This document shows positions 44,336 to 53,679 of a stretch of 64,000 bases of DNA, piece after piece. Numbering within the stretch: the first letter of the stretch is position 1; each line of letters begins with the position of its first letter. The translations under genes were made by a program, and so were the position numbers. The DNA is taken from contig CAJXKK010000003.1 in assembly GCA_913055615.1 (NCBI GenBank), positions 1 to 64,000 on the forward strand, read 5' to 3'. Source of the stretch: an uncultured Ectothiorhodospiraceae bacterium (GTDB lineage: Bacteria > Pseudomonadota > Gammaproteobacteria > XJ16 > Halofilaceae). The notes under the pieces were generated by a model. That model was not told the DNA's origin. It saw only the letters and a program-made list of their open reading frames with translations, and did no database searches.

Positions 44336-45796
44336 ATGAAACTTGAAGACCCGTCCCTGCTGCGCGATGCCTGCTTCATCGATGGCGAGTGGGTAAAAGG
44401 CAGCGAAAGCCTGCCGATCCTCAACCCGGCCACCGGCGACACGGTTGGCGAGGTCCCGCGCCTCGGCGAGATGGAGACGCGGCAGGCCATCGACGCGGCC
44501 AACCGCGCGTTCCCGGAATGGCGCGGCAAGACGGCTGCCCAGCGCAGCGCGATCCTGCGCCGCTGGTACGAGCTCATGCATGACAACGTCGAGGACCTGG
44601 GCCGGATCATGACGTCCGAGCAGGGCAAGCCGTTCACCGAGGCCAAGGGCGAGGTCGCCTATGCCGCCTCTTTCCTCGAGTGGTTCGCCGAGGAAGGCAA
44701 GCGCGCCTACGGCGACATCATCCCCGAACACACCGCCGACGCGCGGATCGTCGTGACGAAGGAGCCGATCGGCGTATGCGCCGCGGTCACGCCCTGGAAC
44801 TTCCCGCTGGCGATGATTACCCGCAAGGCCGGCGCGGCGCTGGCGGCCGGCTGCCCCATGGTGGTCAAACCAGCGGAACAGACGCCGCTCTCGGCCCTCG
44901 CGCTGGCGGAACTCGGTACCCGGGCCGGTATCCCGGCCGGTGTATTCAGCGTCATTACCGGCAGGGCGAGTGCGATCGGCGGCGAATTCACGAGCAATCC
45001 GACCGTGCGCAAGCTCACCTTCACCGGCTCCACCGCGGTCGGCAAGATGCTGATGGAACAGTGCGCCGCCACGGTCAAGAAGGTCTCACTGGAGCTCGGC
45101 GGCAACGCGCCGTTCATCGTGTTCGATGACGCCGACCTGGACGCGGCGATCGAGGGCACGATCGCATCGAAGTACCGCAACACCGGCCAGACCTGCGTGT
45201 GCGCGAACCGCATCCTCGTGCAGGACAGCGTCTACGACGCGTTCGCGGAAAAGCTCGCGGAGCGTGTGGCCGGACTGAAGGTCGGTGAAGGATTCACCGA
45301 CGGTGTCGTCCAGGGCCCGCTGATCGATGACAATGCACTGGCCAAGGTGGAGGAGCACGTCGGCAATGCGCTCGAGCACGGCGCGAAGGTGCTGACCGGC
45401 GGACAGCGCCATGCACTCGGCGGCACGTTCTACGAACCGACGGTACTCACCGGCGTGACGCCGAATATGCAGATCGCCGGCGAAGAGACCTTCGGCCCGG
45501 TGGCGCCGCTGTTCCGGTTCAGCACCGAACGTGAGGCTGTCGAGATGGCCAACGACACCGAGGTGGGACTCGCCTCCTACTTCTACACGCGCGACATCGG
45601 GCGCGCCTGGCGCGTCGGCCGCGAACTCGAGTACGGCATCGTCGGCATCAACACTGGCCTGATCTCGACCGCGGTCGCCCCCTTCGGCGGGGTGAAGGAA
45701 TCCGGTATGGGGCGCGAGGGCTCGAAATACGGGATCGAGGATTTCCTCGAGGTGAAGTACATGTGCATGGGCGGGATCGAGCCCGAACTGCAGTAA
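44336..45796 (+). CDS. gabD: NAD(P)-dependent succinate-semialdehyde dehydrogenase-type enzyme
   Basis: Aldehyde dehydrogenase of 486 residues. It has TPWNFPLAMITRKAGAALAAGCPMVVKPA, the catalytic Glu in LELGGNAP and Cys in GQTCVCANR, and the GabD-like C terminus FGGVKESGMGREGSKYGIEDFLEVKY. GabD oxidises succinate semialdehyde from GABA or other breakdown routes. No GABA transaminase is nearby. The start ATG at 44336 (MKLEDPSLLRDACFIDGEW) fits the family. A hairpin follows. Confidence 0.92.
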   Translation: MKLEDPSLLRDACFIDGEWVKGSESLPILNPATGDTVGEVPRLGEMETRQAIDAANRAFPEWRGKTAAQRSAILRRWYELMHDNVEDLGRIMTSEQGKPFTEAKGEVAYAASFLEWFAEEGKRAYGDIIPEHTADARIVVTKEPIGVCAAVTPWNFPLAMITRKAGAALAAGCPMVVKPAEQTPLSALALAELGTRAGIPAGVFSVITGRASAIGGEFTSNPTVRKLTFTGSTAVGKMLMEQCAATVKKVSLELGGNAPFIVFDDADLDAAIEGTIASKYRNTGQTCVCANRILVQDSVYDAFAEKLAERVAGLKVGEGFTDGVVQGPLIDDNALAKVEEHVGNALEHGAKVLTGGQRHALGGTFYEPTVLTGVTPNMQIAGEETFGPVAPLFRFSTEREAVEMANDTEVGLASYFYTRDIGRAWRVGRELEYGIVGINTGLISTAVAPFGGVKESGMGREGSKYGIEDFLEVKYMCMGGIEPELQ

Positions 45797-45824
45797 CGCG
45801 GCCTCCCTGCACTGGAAACTCAGG

Positions 45825-45855
45825 GCCCGGAGAACGTCAAGGGCGGTCTCCGGGC
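45825..45855 (+). terminator. Hairpin after the gabD-like gene
   Basis: Stem GCCCGGAGA/TCTCCGGGC (9 bp, 13-base loop) 29 bp after the stop. It has only a short T run afterwards, so termination is probable rather than sure. Confidence 0.5.
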
Positions 45856-45889
45856 TTGGTCACCGGACCGGATTTCCTTCTCTCAGGGT

Positions 45890-46117
45890 TTCGATCAGCG
45901 CCGTGCAATGCGGTTCTCGCCAAGGGGCGAAGGGCGCCAGGGAGCGCGAAGAAGGCAGAACATTGTAGAAGCGAGCTTGCTCGCGAACCGGTGTCTGCTG
46001 CCGCGAGGCTCGGGTCAATCGATCCGGTGACTGGCTTGGCTGGCTGCATTGTGCCGCTCAGCCAATGAGAACCATGAAGGCCCCGAAACCGGTTCGCGGC
46101 CAAGGCCGCTCCTACAG
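45890..46117 (-). repeat. Composite REP-ended intergenic repeat, copy 1
   Basis: Read on the minus strand, this block runs TGTAGGAGCGGCC (REP at 46089-46117), then a middle with CACAATGC and GGATCGATTGA, then a second inverted REP (45963-45991), then a tail with CTTCGCGC and TTGGCGAGAACC. The same order is found on the plus strand at 49224-49440. The two diverged copies lie about 3.1 kb apart in inverted orientation. Confidence 0.8.
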
Positions 46118-46223
46118 TCTTTCTTTGGGGCCCCTGGCGCCCTCCGCGCCTTGGCGGGAACCCGTATTGCAGGGCGCGATGGTCATGTGACCCCGCAACA
46201 CGGAGTCCAAAACACCGCTGGCG

Positions 46224-46898
46224 CTACTGATCCGACCAGTGGAAACGCTGCATTTCCTGCAGCCGCTTGTGCTGTTCTTCCGTGAGCACCTCGCGCATCC
46301 GGTTCTGCATCCGGACCTGCTGCTCGATCATGCCGCGCCGGGTTTCCATCATGCGCGAGAAGGCCTCGCCGACCGCCTCCGGATCCGCCGCCTCCTGGCC
46401 GTAGGCCTCCATCATGTTGCGGCGATGCTGCTGCATTTCCTGCATCATCTGCCAGTGCTCGCCGGCATTCTCGCGCTGGATTTCCTCCAGTTCTTCACGC
46501 TGTTCCGCCGAGAGGCCCAGCACGCCGCTCATGTACGGGCCCATCATGCCCTGACCGCCCATCATGCCCTGGCCGCCCATCATGCCTTGTCCGCCCATCA
46601 TGCCCTGACCGCCCATCATGCCCTGGCCGCCCATCATGCCCTGGCCGCCCATCATGCCGCGGCCCTGGCCGCCCATCATGCCGCGGCCCTGACCGCCCAT
46701 CATGCCTTGGCCTTGACCACCCATCATGCCCTGACCCTGCCTCATCTCGCTCTGGCCGCTTTGCCCGGAGCCCATCATGCCCTGACCGCCGCCCATGCCG
46801 GATCCACTGCCGCCATGCGCAACGACGCCACCGCTTACCAGGGCGGCCGACAACGCGGTTGCAAGCACTGACCATTTGTTGCTGATCTGTTCATACAT
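46224..46898 (-). CDS. Methionine-rich Spy/CpxP-like periplasmic protein
   Basis: Secreted protein, about 224 residues, with an N-terminal signal (WSVLATALSAALVSGGVVAHG). The first half of the mature chain is a tandem repeat of the hexapeptide GMMGGQ, some with an inserted GQ or GR, about ten copies. The second half is a helical Spy/CpxP-type domain (LGLSAEQREELEEIQ, then LTEEQHKRLQEM, the LTxxQ-like motif). Met-rich repeats suggest copper or silver binding; Spy-type domains act as chaperone or metal sensor. ATG at 46898 chosen; 46910 is possible. An FNR-type box lies about 90 bp upstream. Confidence 0.8.
   Translation of the reverse strand: MYEQISNKWSVLATALSAALVSGGVVAHGGSGSGMGGGQGMMGSGQSGQSEMRQGQGMMGGQGQGMMGGQGRGMMGGQGRGMMGGQGMMGGQGMMGGQGMMGGQGMMGGQGMMGGQGMMGPYMSGVLGLSAEQREELEEIQRENAGEHWQMMQEMQQHRRNMMEAYGQEAADPEAVGEAFSRMMETRRGMIEQQVRMQNRMREVLTEEQHKRLQEMQRFHWSDQ
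46540..46740 (-). repeat. 18-bp tandem repeat encoding GMMGGQ
   Basis: Imperfect 18-bp units (CATGCCCTGGCCGCCCAT and variants with A/G and C/T changes) in tandem within the Spy-like gene, with two longer 24-bp units toward the N-terminal side. Synonymous differences between units show that it is not a very recent expansion. All units keep the frame. Confidence 0.9.
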
Positions 46899-46984
46899 TA
46901 CGTAACCCATCCCGTCGTTGATCAAAATTCCCGCGCATATCGGCGCGCACGATCTCCACAATAGACGTTCATGGCAATCAGGCC

Positions 46985-46998
46985 TTGATCCGCATCAA
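46985..46998. promoter_or_regulatory. FNR/Anr-type box between the Spy-like and MATE genes
   Basis: Perfect TTGAT-CCGC-ATCAA, matching the FNR consensus TTGATNNNNATCAA. It lies 87 bp upstream of the Spy-like ATG (minus) and about 150 bp upstream of the MATE ATG (plus). The closer spacing favours control of the Spy-like gene. Confidence 0.65.
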
Positions 46999-47150
46999 CC
47001 CGAGCCGAAAAAAACACCGCGGATGACACGCCGCGGGCCTGCCGTGGTTGTTGAACGGACACTGCCCCAGCCTCACCGCGCGGAATCGCCGAGTGTGGCT
47101 TTACCAGCATCCAGCTTAGTAGTATGCGCCCTTTTCCCGAAGGCCCCCCG

Positions 47151-48488
47151 ATGCAGACCACCGAAGCCCCGGGCTACCGCCGTACCTGGCAACTCGCCTG
47201 GCCGATCATCCTCGCGAATTCGTCGATCCCGCTGGTGGGCGCGGTGGACACCGCGGTCATGGGCCATCTGCCCGATGCCGCCTATATCGGCGCGGTGGCG
47301 CTGGGCGCCAACCTGTTCTCGATCATCTACTGGGCCTTCGGCTTCCTGCGCATGGGAACGACGGGCTTTGTCGCGCAGGCCTTCGGCGCAGGTGACGGCG
47401 GCGAGGCGGCGGCGGCACTGCAGCGGGCCCTGCTGATCGCGGGGGCTCTGGCCCTCGCGGTGTGGTCACTGCAGGTCCCCATCGGGCTGATCGCCTTCTA
47501 CATGGTCGATGGCAGCGAGCGCGTAGAGGAGCTTGCGCAGGTCTACTTCGGGTGGCGTATCTGGTCGGCACCCGCGGTGTTCGCCAACTATGCGATTGTC
47601 GGGACGCTGATCGGTCTGCAGCGCACGCGCGATGTCCTGATCGTGCAGTTGCTGCTGAACGGCACCAACGTGGGCCTCGATCTGCTGTTCGTTCCGGTCC
47701 TCGGCCTCGGTGTCGAGGGCGTCGCCCTCGCCTCGGTGATCGCGGAATTCACGGCCATCGGCGTGGGGCTCTGGCTGGTCGCGCGCCGGCTGCGGCAACT
47801 GCCGCGCCCGGGGCACCCGATCACGCTGCTCGAGCCCACCGCGCTGCGCGCGCTGATCCGGGTCAACGGCAATATCTTCGTACGCACGCTCTGTCTGGTT
47901 CTGTCGCTGTTCTATTTCACCGCCGTGGGAACCGGCCTCGGCGAGGTCGTGGTGGCGGCCAACGCAATCCTGTTGCAGTTGCTGTTTTTCCTTTCCTACG
48001 GGCTCGACGGGTTCGCCCACGCGGTGGAGGGGCTGGCGGGATCGTCCCGCGGCGCCGGGCGACGCGACCACTTCCGTGCAGCCGTGCGTACCAGCACGGT
48101 CTGCGCCCTGGTCGTGGCACTCGGCTACGCCGCCGTGTACGCGCTGTTCGGCGGCGTCTTCATCGGCTGGATGACGGACCTGCCCGAAGTCCGCGAACTG
48201 GCGGCGACGTATCTGCCCTGGATGCTGCTGGCGCCGATCATCGCCGTCTGGAGCTTCCAGCTGGACGGCGTGTTCATCGGCACGACGCATACGGTGGAGA
48301 TGCGCAATGGCATGCTGATCGCGGCGGGTGCGTTCTGGGGCACGACCGAGCTGCTGGTACCGGAGCTCGGCAACCACGGCCTGTGGCTGGCGTTCATGGG
48401 CTTTTTCGCCCTGCGCGCCCTGCTCCTCGCGCTATGGCTGCCCCGGATCGACCGCTCGATCGCGCCCGTGGGGCAGACGCACAGGTGA
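47151..48488 (+). CDS. MATE-family efflux transporter (DinF-like)
   Basis: Multidrug/toxin exporter driven by Na+ or H+, 445 residues and twelve spans in two MatE repeats. LAWPIILANSSIPLVGAVDTAVMGHL at the N terminus and FGFLRMGTTGFVAQAFGAGD are typical of the DinF branch. GAAGG precedes the ATG at 47151. It ends 6 bp before the convergent DUF2845 gene. Substrate unknown. Confidence 0.9.
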   Translation: MQTTEAPGYRRTWQLAWPIILANSSIPLVGAVDTAVMGHLPDAAYIGAVALGANLFSIIYWAFGFLRMGTTGFVAQAFGAGDGGEAAAALQRALLIAGALALAVWSLQVPIGLIAFYMVDGSERVEELAQVYFGWRIWSAPAVFANYAIVGTLIGLQRTRDVLIVQLLLNGTNVGLDLLFVPVLGLGVEGVALASVIAEFTAIGVGLWLVARRLRQLPRPGHPITLLEPTALRALIRVNGNIFVRTLCLVLSLFYFTAVGTGLGEVVVAANAILLQLLFFLSYGLDGFAHAVEGLAGSSRGAGRRDHFRAAVRTSTVCALVVALGYAAVYALFGGVFIGWMTDLPEVRELAATYLPWMLLAPIIAVWSFQLDGVFIGTTHTVEMRNGMLIAAGAFWGTTELLVPELGNHGLWLAFMGFFALRALLLALWLPRIDRSIAPVGQTHR

Positions 48489-48494
48489 TGCCGC

Positions 48495-49061
48495 TCAGTC
48501 GGGCGTATCGACGTCGGTGACGCGACCATCGGTCAGACGCACGCGCCGATCGAGGTATTGATCACCGAACGGGTAGTACCAGTCCTCGATCCAGACCCGG
48601 CGGTGGCCGTAATCGATGCCGCCGCGATGGTCGCGCCGGAGCAGGCTCCGCGCTTCGCGCTGCACCGGCTCGCCACAGCGGGCCAGCAGCTCATAGGCCG
48701 TCATGCCGGTGGCGATATCGAGCGGCACGCAGTCACCGGCGCGATCGCGTTCGCGAAATCCGCGCCCGGGGGTCCGGATGTGCTGGAGCCGGCCGGAACT
48801 GAACCGCAGTTCGCGCATCAGCCGCTGCGGGCCGAAGTTGTAGTACCACAGTTCCTCGGCGATATACCCGCTGCCGTGACCGTGCGTATAAAGCGGCTGG
48901 ACGTAATCCGGAGCCCCGCAGGCCTCGCGTACCTCGAATGCGCGATCGCCCTCGTCGACGAGGCTGCCGTCGCAGCGCAGCGCCTCGGCGCGCGCCGGTA
49001 GCAGCAGCCCCATGGCGACCAGCACGAGAGCGGACAGCTGCAAACGATCGCGCTCTTGCAT
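48495..49061 (-). CDS. Secreted DUF2845-type protein
   Basis: 188 residues with a signal peptide (LQLSALVLVAMGLLLPARAEA). The mature part has two similar halves: each has a CG(A/E)P pattern (EACGAPDYVQ; ARCGEPVQRE), a tyrosine-tryptophan strand (EELWYYNFGPQ; IEDWYYPFGDQ) and a closing strand (LRFSSGRLQHI; VRLTDGRVTDV). This is the DUF2845 pattern. Function unknown. GGGAG lies 4 bp before the ATG. Convergent with the MATE gene. Confidence 0.82.
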   Translation of the reverse strand: MQERDRLQLSALVLVAMGLLLPARAEALRCDGSLVDEGDRAFEVREACGAPDYVQPLYTHGHGSGYIAEELWYYNFGPQRLMRELRFSSGRLQHIRTPGRGFRERDRAGDCVPLDIATGMTAYELLARCGEPVQREARSLLRRDHRGGIDYGHRRVWIEDWYYPFGDQYLDRRVRLTDGRVTDVDTPD

Positions 49062-49223
49062 CAGACTCCCATCCCATCGCGGCGTGTGGTCAGTATGACA
49101 GCCCGCTCCGATCAGAGTGCCCATAAGCCCCGGACGCTCCTCCAGGTCCCCATCAGGCCTCGCACATGACACCCGCCGGGGCTGCTCCCCCCCCCGGTGG
49201 GTCATAACGGAACGCAAAGAAGG

Positions 49224-49440
49224 CCTGTAGGAGCGGCCTTGCCGCGAACCGGCCTCGGGATCGGTGGGGCTTTCAAGGATTCAGCGACACAATGCCACCG
49301 GCGACGGGCATCACGGGATCGATTGAACCTGGTCAGCGCGGACGCCGGTTCGCGGGCAAGCTCGCTCCTACAATGCCTTGCACTCTTCGCGCCTCTTGGC
49401 GGCCATCGCGCGTTGGCGAGAACCCGAATTCGAGAGCGCC
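49224..49440 (+). repeat. Composite REP-ended intergenic repeat, copy 2
   Basis: Plus-strand copy of the block at 45890-46117: REP (49224-49252), middle with ACACAATGCC and GGGATCGATTGA, inverted REP (49345-49372), then CTTCGCGCCTCTTGGCGG and TTGGCGAGAACC. The similarity runs beyond the REP ends, so the whole ~220 bp is the repeated unit. Confidence 0.8.
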
Positions 49441-49453
49441 CGGGATCGCGGTA

Positions 49454-49804
49454 TCACGGCTGCTCGGCCTTGCTGGCGCAGTGGATGCAGTAGAGGACAG
49501 TGGGGTCGAATTCCAGCCGTTTGGGATTGATCGGTTCGTCGCAGGACTGGCAGAGGCCGTAGTCGCCGTCTTCGATCCGCCGCAGTGCCGCCTCCGTGCG
49601 GCGCAGCGTTTGTTGGCGGCGGCGCTGGGCCGCGAGGCTCATCTGCTGTGCCCCCAACGCATCCATGCGCGACAGGCGCCCCTGACGCTGCTGGTCGAGT
49701 TCAACCGTATTGGCGTCCGTGTTGCCGGTCGCGGCCGTCAGTTCCGCGCGCAGTTCGAGCAGCCGGTCGCGGAACCAGTCCGTATCGATATCGCCGTCGC
49801 TCAC
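49454..49804 (-). CDS. DksA/TraR-family zinc-finger protein
   Basis: 116 residues. The N-terminal half is a helical region (LLELRAELTA, then SLAAQRRRQQTLRRTEAALRRIEDGDYGLC); the C-terminal zinc finger is CQSC-x17-CIHC. DksA proteins bind the RNA polymerase secondary channel with ppGpp, but this one is shorter than DksA (151 residues) and lacks the coiled-coil DxxDxA tip pair, so it is more like the TraR/YbiI group. The start is GTG; an upstream AGGAG is some distance away. Confidence 0.85.
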   Translation of the reverse strand: MSDGDIDTDWFRDRLLELRAELTAATGNTDANTVELDQQRQGRLSRMDALGAQQMSLAAQRRRQQTLRRTEAALRRIEDGDYGLCQSCDEPINPKRLEFDPTVLYCIHCASKAEQP

Positions 49805-49889
49805 CCTGTTCCCGCTCCTTCCTGCCGGGCGCCCGCATGGGCGCTTTGGCGCGATTGTCCCACACGCCCGCCGGGTCGGGCAGGGGCGA

Positions 49890-51137
49890 TCAGTCGTCCA
49901 CGGGAGTGCGCACGCGCAGCAGCAACAGGGCGCCGCCCCCGAACAGCAGCAGCAGTGACAGGATGCCGGTCCGCGGATCGTCGGCCAGCCAGCCGACCCA
50001 GCCGACCAGGACGGGTCCCAGCACGGCGGCGAATTTGCCCATCATGTTGTAGAAACCGAAGAATTCGGCGGCGCAGTCGGCCGGGACGAGGCGCGCGAAG
50101 AACGAGCGCGACAGGGCCTGTACCCCGCCCTGGACCAGTCCGATCGTCACGGCCAACCCGTAGAACTCCCAGGTCGAGGTCATGTTGGACGCCCAGATCG
50201 TCGCTCCCGCGTATAGTGCCAGGCCGAAGAGGATACCGCCGCGTGCGCCCAGCGGCCGCGCCAGGCGCCCGAACAGGAGCGTGGCCGGGAAGCCGACGAA
50301 CTGGACGAGCAGCAGGGCGGCGATGAGATCGTTGGTGCCGAAACCGATCGACATGCCGTAATCGACCGCCATGCGCACGACCGTGTCGACGCCATCGATG
50401 TAGAGGAAATAGCCGGCCAGAAACAGCGCGACCTGCCGGTGCCGGCGGATGTCGCGGAGGGTCTGCAGCAGTTGGCCGACGCCCTCGACAAAGGCCTGTC
50501 CGAACGGCAGCCGCAGCCCGTCGCGTTCGCCCACCGTGCGCAGCAGCGGGATCGAAAAAACGGCCCACCAGATTGCGGTGAGCAGGAACGAAAGCCGCAC
50601 GGCGGCCGCGCGATCGGCCAGGCCGAAGGTCTCCGGTATCAGGGCGAGGGCCACGCAGGCGGCGAACAGGACGCCACCGCCCAGATAGCCGAGGCCGTAG
50701 CCGAGCGCCGAGACGCGGTCCCCCTCGCCCGGCGGCGCGACCTCCACGAGCAGCGCGTCGTAGAAGACGTTGGCGCCCATGAAGCCCACCGTCGCCACGG
50801 CGAACGCCCCGGCTGCGAGCCCCCAGTGACCGGCGCCGATCAATGCCAGCGTGGCGGTCGCGAGGATCCCCAGCAGGGCGAAGCGGATCAGGAAACGCCG
50901 ACGCATACCGGCGCGGTCGGCGACCGCCCCCAGCAACGGCGCGAGCAGCACGATCAGCAGGCTCGAAGTGGAATTCGCCGCGCCGAGCCAGAATGTGCGC
51001 TCGGCCTGTTCCAGACCCGATCCCCAGTACTCGCGGAAGAACAGCGGGAAGAATCCGGCGATGACAACGGTCGCGTAGGCCGAATTGGCCCAGTCGTAGA
51101 ACGCCCAGGCCCAGATCCGGCGGCGGGCCGGCGTCAT
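49890..51137 (-). CDS. MFS transporter, UMF1 family
   Basis: Inner-membrane transporter of 415 residues with about twelve spans. The N-terminal WAWAFYDWANSAYATVVIAGFFPLFF and FYLYIDGVDT-like segment (YFLYIDGVDTVVRMAVDYG) are typical of the UMF1/Atg22-like group; VQGGVQALSRSFFARLVP follows. Substrate unknown (amino acids in yeast Atg22). The ATG at 51137 fits the family start. It is divergent from the cbb3 operon. Confidence 0.88.
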   Translation of the reverse strand: MTPARRRIWAWAFYDWANSAYATVVIAGFFPLFFREYWGSGLEQAERTFWLGAANSTSSLLIVLLAPLLGAVADRAGMRRRFLIRFALLGILATATLALIGAGHWGLAAGAFAVATVGFMGANVFYDALLVEVAPPGEGDRVSALGYGLGYLGGGVLFAACVALALIPETFGLADRAAAVRLSFLLTAIWWAVFSIPLLRTVGERDGLRLPFGQAFVEGVGQLLQTLRDIRRHRQVALFLAGYFLYIDGVDTVVRMAVDYGMSIGFGTNDLIAALLLVQFVGFPATLLFGRLARPLGARGGILFGLALYAGATIWASNMTSTWEFYGLAVTIGLVQGGVQALSRSFFARLVPADCAAEFFGFYNMMGKFAAVLGPVLVGWVGWLADDPRTGILSLLLLFGGGALLLLRVRTPVDD

Positions 51138-51620
51138 TGCCGACACTGCCGGTGGCTGTCCGGGTATGCGCGCTGCATGATTCGCATCCGACCGTCCACG
51201 ACCCTGAGAGCGCGTCACTATAGGCGACACCCGGCCGCGGCAAAAGCCGTGGCGCCACTGAGCGGATCCTTCACGCCGGCGAGCCGGCCCTCAAATCCTC
51301 TCCTGACCCGGCGGCCCCCGTCATGCCCCTGCAGACGCGGCGCATGCCGTTCGGTGCCTCGATGTGCATGCGGCCAGCGGGCGGACCCCGGTCGCGGCGA
51401 ATCCGCGCGGCATTGGCCTGGCAGTGATCATGGAACAGACATCGACTTGGAATGAACGGCTGTTTAGAATCCGCTATTCGGGAAACAGGGCCTGCTTGAT
51501 CTGAATCAAGTCCGGCCCGCCTCCCCGCAAGTACGATTAGCGCTCGGTTCGCGGCTCACGCCGCGTCCGCGACGACAGTCCTGCGCGACCCGCAAAACAA
51601 CCGGACGGATACAGGCCCTT
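51138..51620. other. Divergent promoter region before the cbb3 operon
   Basis: About 480 bp between the MFS gene and ccoN. It holds the FNR-type box at 51496-51509. I see no gene in the remainder, though the length leaves room for a small RNA. Confidence 0.5.
51496..51509 (+). promoter_or_regulatory. FNR/Anr-type box upstream of ccoN
   Basis: Perfect TTGAT-CTGA-ATCAA, 111 bp before the ccoN ATG. cbb3 oxidase operons are commonly activated by FNR/Anr under low oxygen, so this is the expected control site. Confidence 0.85.
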
Positions 51621-53048
51621 ATGGACACCACCGCCCAATACAACGAAAAAGTCGTCCGCCAGTTCACGATCATGACGATCGTCTGGGGCGTGATCGGCAT
51701 GCTCGTCGGCGTTCTGCTCGCGGCCCAGTTACTCTGGCCCGCGCTCAACGGCGGGGTTCCATGGCTGAGCTTCGGTCGTCTGCGGCCGCTGCACACGAAC
51801 GCCGTGATCTTCGCCTTCGGCGGTTCCGGCCTGTTCGCGACCTCCTACTACATCGTCCAGCGCACCTGCCACACGCCGCTTTTCGGCGAGCGCTGGAAAC
51901 TGCCCGCGTTCACCTTCTGGGGCTGGCAGGCGGTGATCGTCGGTGCGGTGATCACGCTCCCGCTCGGCCTCACGCAAAGCAAGGAATACGCCGAGCTGAT
52001 CTGGCCGCTCGACATACTCATTACGATCGTCTGGGTCGTCTACGCCATCGTATTCTTCGGGACCATCGCGCAGCGGAAAATGAAACATATTTTCGTCGCG
52101 AACTGGTTCTTCGGCGCCTATGTCATCACGATCGCCGTCCTGCACATCGTCAACAATCTGGCGATCCCGGTGGGCCTGACGAAGTCGTATCCGATCTATT
52201 CGGGCGCGATCGACGCGATGGTCCAGTGGTGGTACGGCCACAACGCCGTGGGCTTCTTCCTGACCGCCGGCTTCCTCGGCATGATGTACTACTTCGTGCC
52301 GAAACAGGCCGGGCGCCCGATCTATTCGTATCGCCTGTCCGTCGTGCACTTCTGGGCCCTGATCTCGATCTACATGTGGGCCGGACCGCATCACCTGCAC
52401 TGGACCTCGCTGCCCGAGTGGGCCCAGTCGCTCGGCATGGTGTTCTCGCTGATCCTGCTCGCGCCCTCCTGGGGCGGAATGATCAATGGCATCATGACGC
52501 TGTCCGGCGCCTGGCATAAGCTGCGGGACGATCCGATCATCCGCTTCCTGATCGTCAGCCTGTCGTTCTACGGCATGTCGACGTTCGAAGGGCCGATGAT
52601 GTCGATCAAGACCGTCAACGCGCTCTCACACTACACCGACTGGACCATCGGCCACGTCCACGCCGGTGCGCTCGGCTGGGTCGCTTTCATCACCATCGGC
52701 TCGCTCTACGCGCTGATCCCCAAGCTCTGGGGCCGCGAGCAGATGTACTCGATCCCGGCGATCAACCTTCACTTCTGGATCTCGACGATCGGCGTTGTGC
52801 TGTATATCGCGGCCATGTGGATCGCCGGCGTCATGCAGGGGCTGATGTGGCGGGCGACCAATGCCGACGGCACGCTCACCTACAGCTTCGTCGAATCGGT
52901 GGAGGCGACCTATCCGTACTATGCGGTTCGCCTGCTGGGCGGAATCCTGTTCTTCGCCGGCATGCTGGTCATGGCATGGAATACCTGGATGACGGTCAAG
53001 CCACAGCGTGAACCGGCGGACGAGACCGCCGCGACCGCGACCGCCTGA
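51621..53048 (+). CDS. ccoN: cbb3-type cytochrome c oxidase subunit I
   Basis: Catalytic subunit with low-spin haem b and the haem b3-CuB site, 475 residues, twelve spans. Histidine ligands appear in [30 protein letters not shown] (CuB His and the cross-linking Tyr nearby), [14 protein letters not shown], and [10 protein letters not shown]. It is the first gene of the ccoNOQP operon and lies behind an FNR-type box. High oxygen affinity suits microaerobic growth. Confidence 0.97.
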   Translation: MDTTAQYNEKVVRQFTIMTIVWGVIGMLVGVLLAAQLLWPALNGGVPWLSFGRLRPLHTNAVIFAFGGSGLFATSYYIVQRTCHTPLFGERWKLPAFTFWGWQAVIVGAVITLPLGLTQSKEYAELIWPLDILITIVWVVYAIVFFGTIAQRKMKHIFVANWFFGAYVITIAVLHIVNNLAIPVGLTKSYPIYSGAIDAMVQWWYGHNAVGFFLTAGFLGMMYYFVPKQAGRPIYSYRLSVVHFWALISIYMWAGPHHLHWTSLPEWAQSLGMVFSLILLAPSWGGMINGIMTLSGAWHKLRDDPIIRFLIVSLSFYGMSTFEGPMMSIKTVNALSHYTDWTIGHVHAGALGWVAFITIGSLYALIPKLWGREQMYSIPAINLHFWISTIGVVLYIAAMWIAGVMQGLMWRATNADGTLTYSFVESVEATYPYYAVRLLGGILFFAGMLVMAWNTWMTVKPQREPADETAATATA

Positions 53049-53061
53049 GGAGAGGCACGCA

Positions 53062-53679
53062 ATGACGCATGAAGTCGTTGAAAAGAACGTTGGCCTGATG
53101 GCCGTGCTCATCGCGATCGTGATCAGTATCGGCGGCCTCGTCGAGATCGTGCCCCTGTTCTTCCAGGCCAAAACCACGGAACCGGTCGAAGGTCTGGAGC
53201 CCTACGGCGCGCTGGAATTCGCGGGCCGCGACGTCTACGTGAGCGAGGGCTGTTACAACTGCCATTCGCAGCAGATTCGACCCTTCCGGGCGGAAACCGA
53301 ACGCTACGGTCACTACTCGGTCGCCGGCGAATACGTCTATGACCGACCGTTCCAGTGGGGCTCCAAGCGGACCGGCCCGGATCTGGCCCGCGTGGGCGGT
53401 CGCTACTCGGACAGCTGGCACTATGTGCACCTGATGAACCCGCGCGACGTGGTGCCACAGTCGAACATGCCGGCATTCCCGTGGCTTGACGAGAACGAAC
53501 TCGATCCGCGTGAGGTCGTCTCGCGCATGCGCACCCAGAAGGAGTGGTTCGACGTCCCCTACTCCGAGGACCAGCTCGAGACCGCACCGGAGAAACTCGA
53601 GGGCAAGACCGAGATGGACGCCGTCATCGCCTATCTCCAGAGCCTTGGCACGGCCGTCGGGCAGGGGCCGCGCCGATAA
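53062..53679 (+). CDS. ccoO: cbb3-type cytochrome c oxidase subunit II (mono-haem cytochrome c)
   Basis: Membrane-anchored cytochrome c, 205 residues, with one N-terminal span ([23 protein letters not shown]) and a CYNCH haem site in [48 protein letters not shown] is highly typical of CcoO. GAGGAGAGG precedes the ATG at 53062. Its TAA overlaps the ATG of ccoQ. Confidence 0.97.
   Translation: MTHEVVEKNVGLMAVLIAIVISIGGLVEIVPLFFQAKTTEPVEGLEPYGALEFAGRDVYVSEGCYNCHSQQIRPFRAETERYGHYSVAGEYVYDRPFQWGSKRTGPDLARVGGRYSDSWHYVHLMNPRDVVPQSNMPAFPWLDENELDPREVVSRMRTQKEWFDVPYSEDQLETAPEKLEGKTEMDAVIAYLQSLGTAVGQGPRR

Noticed and set aside
46540-46740. Regular 18-bp repeats resembling a CRISPR array
   Set aside because: There are no spacers; the units are directly tandem and code in frame for GMMGGQ within a secreted protein.
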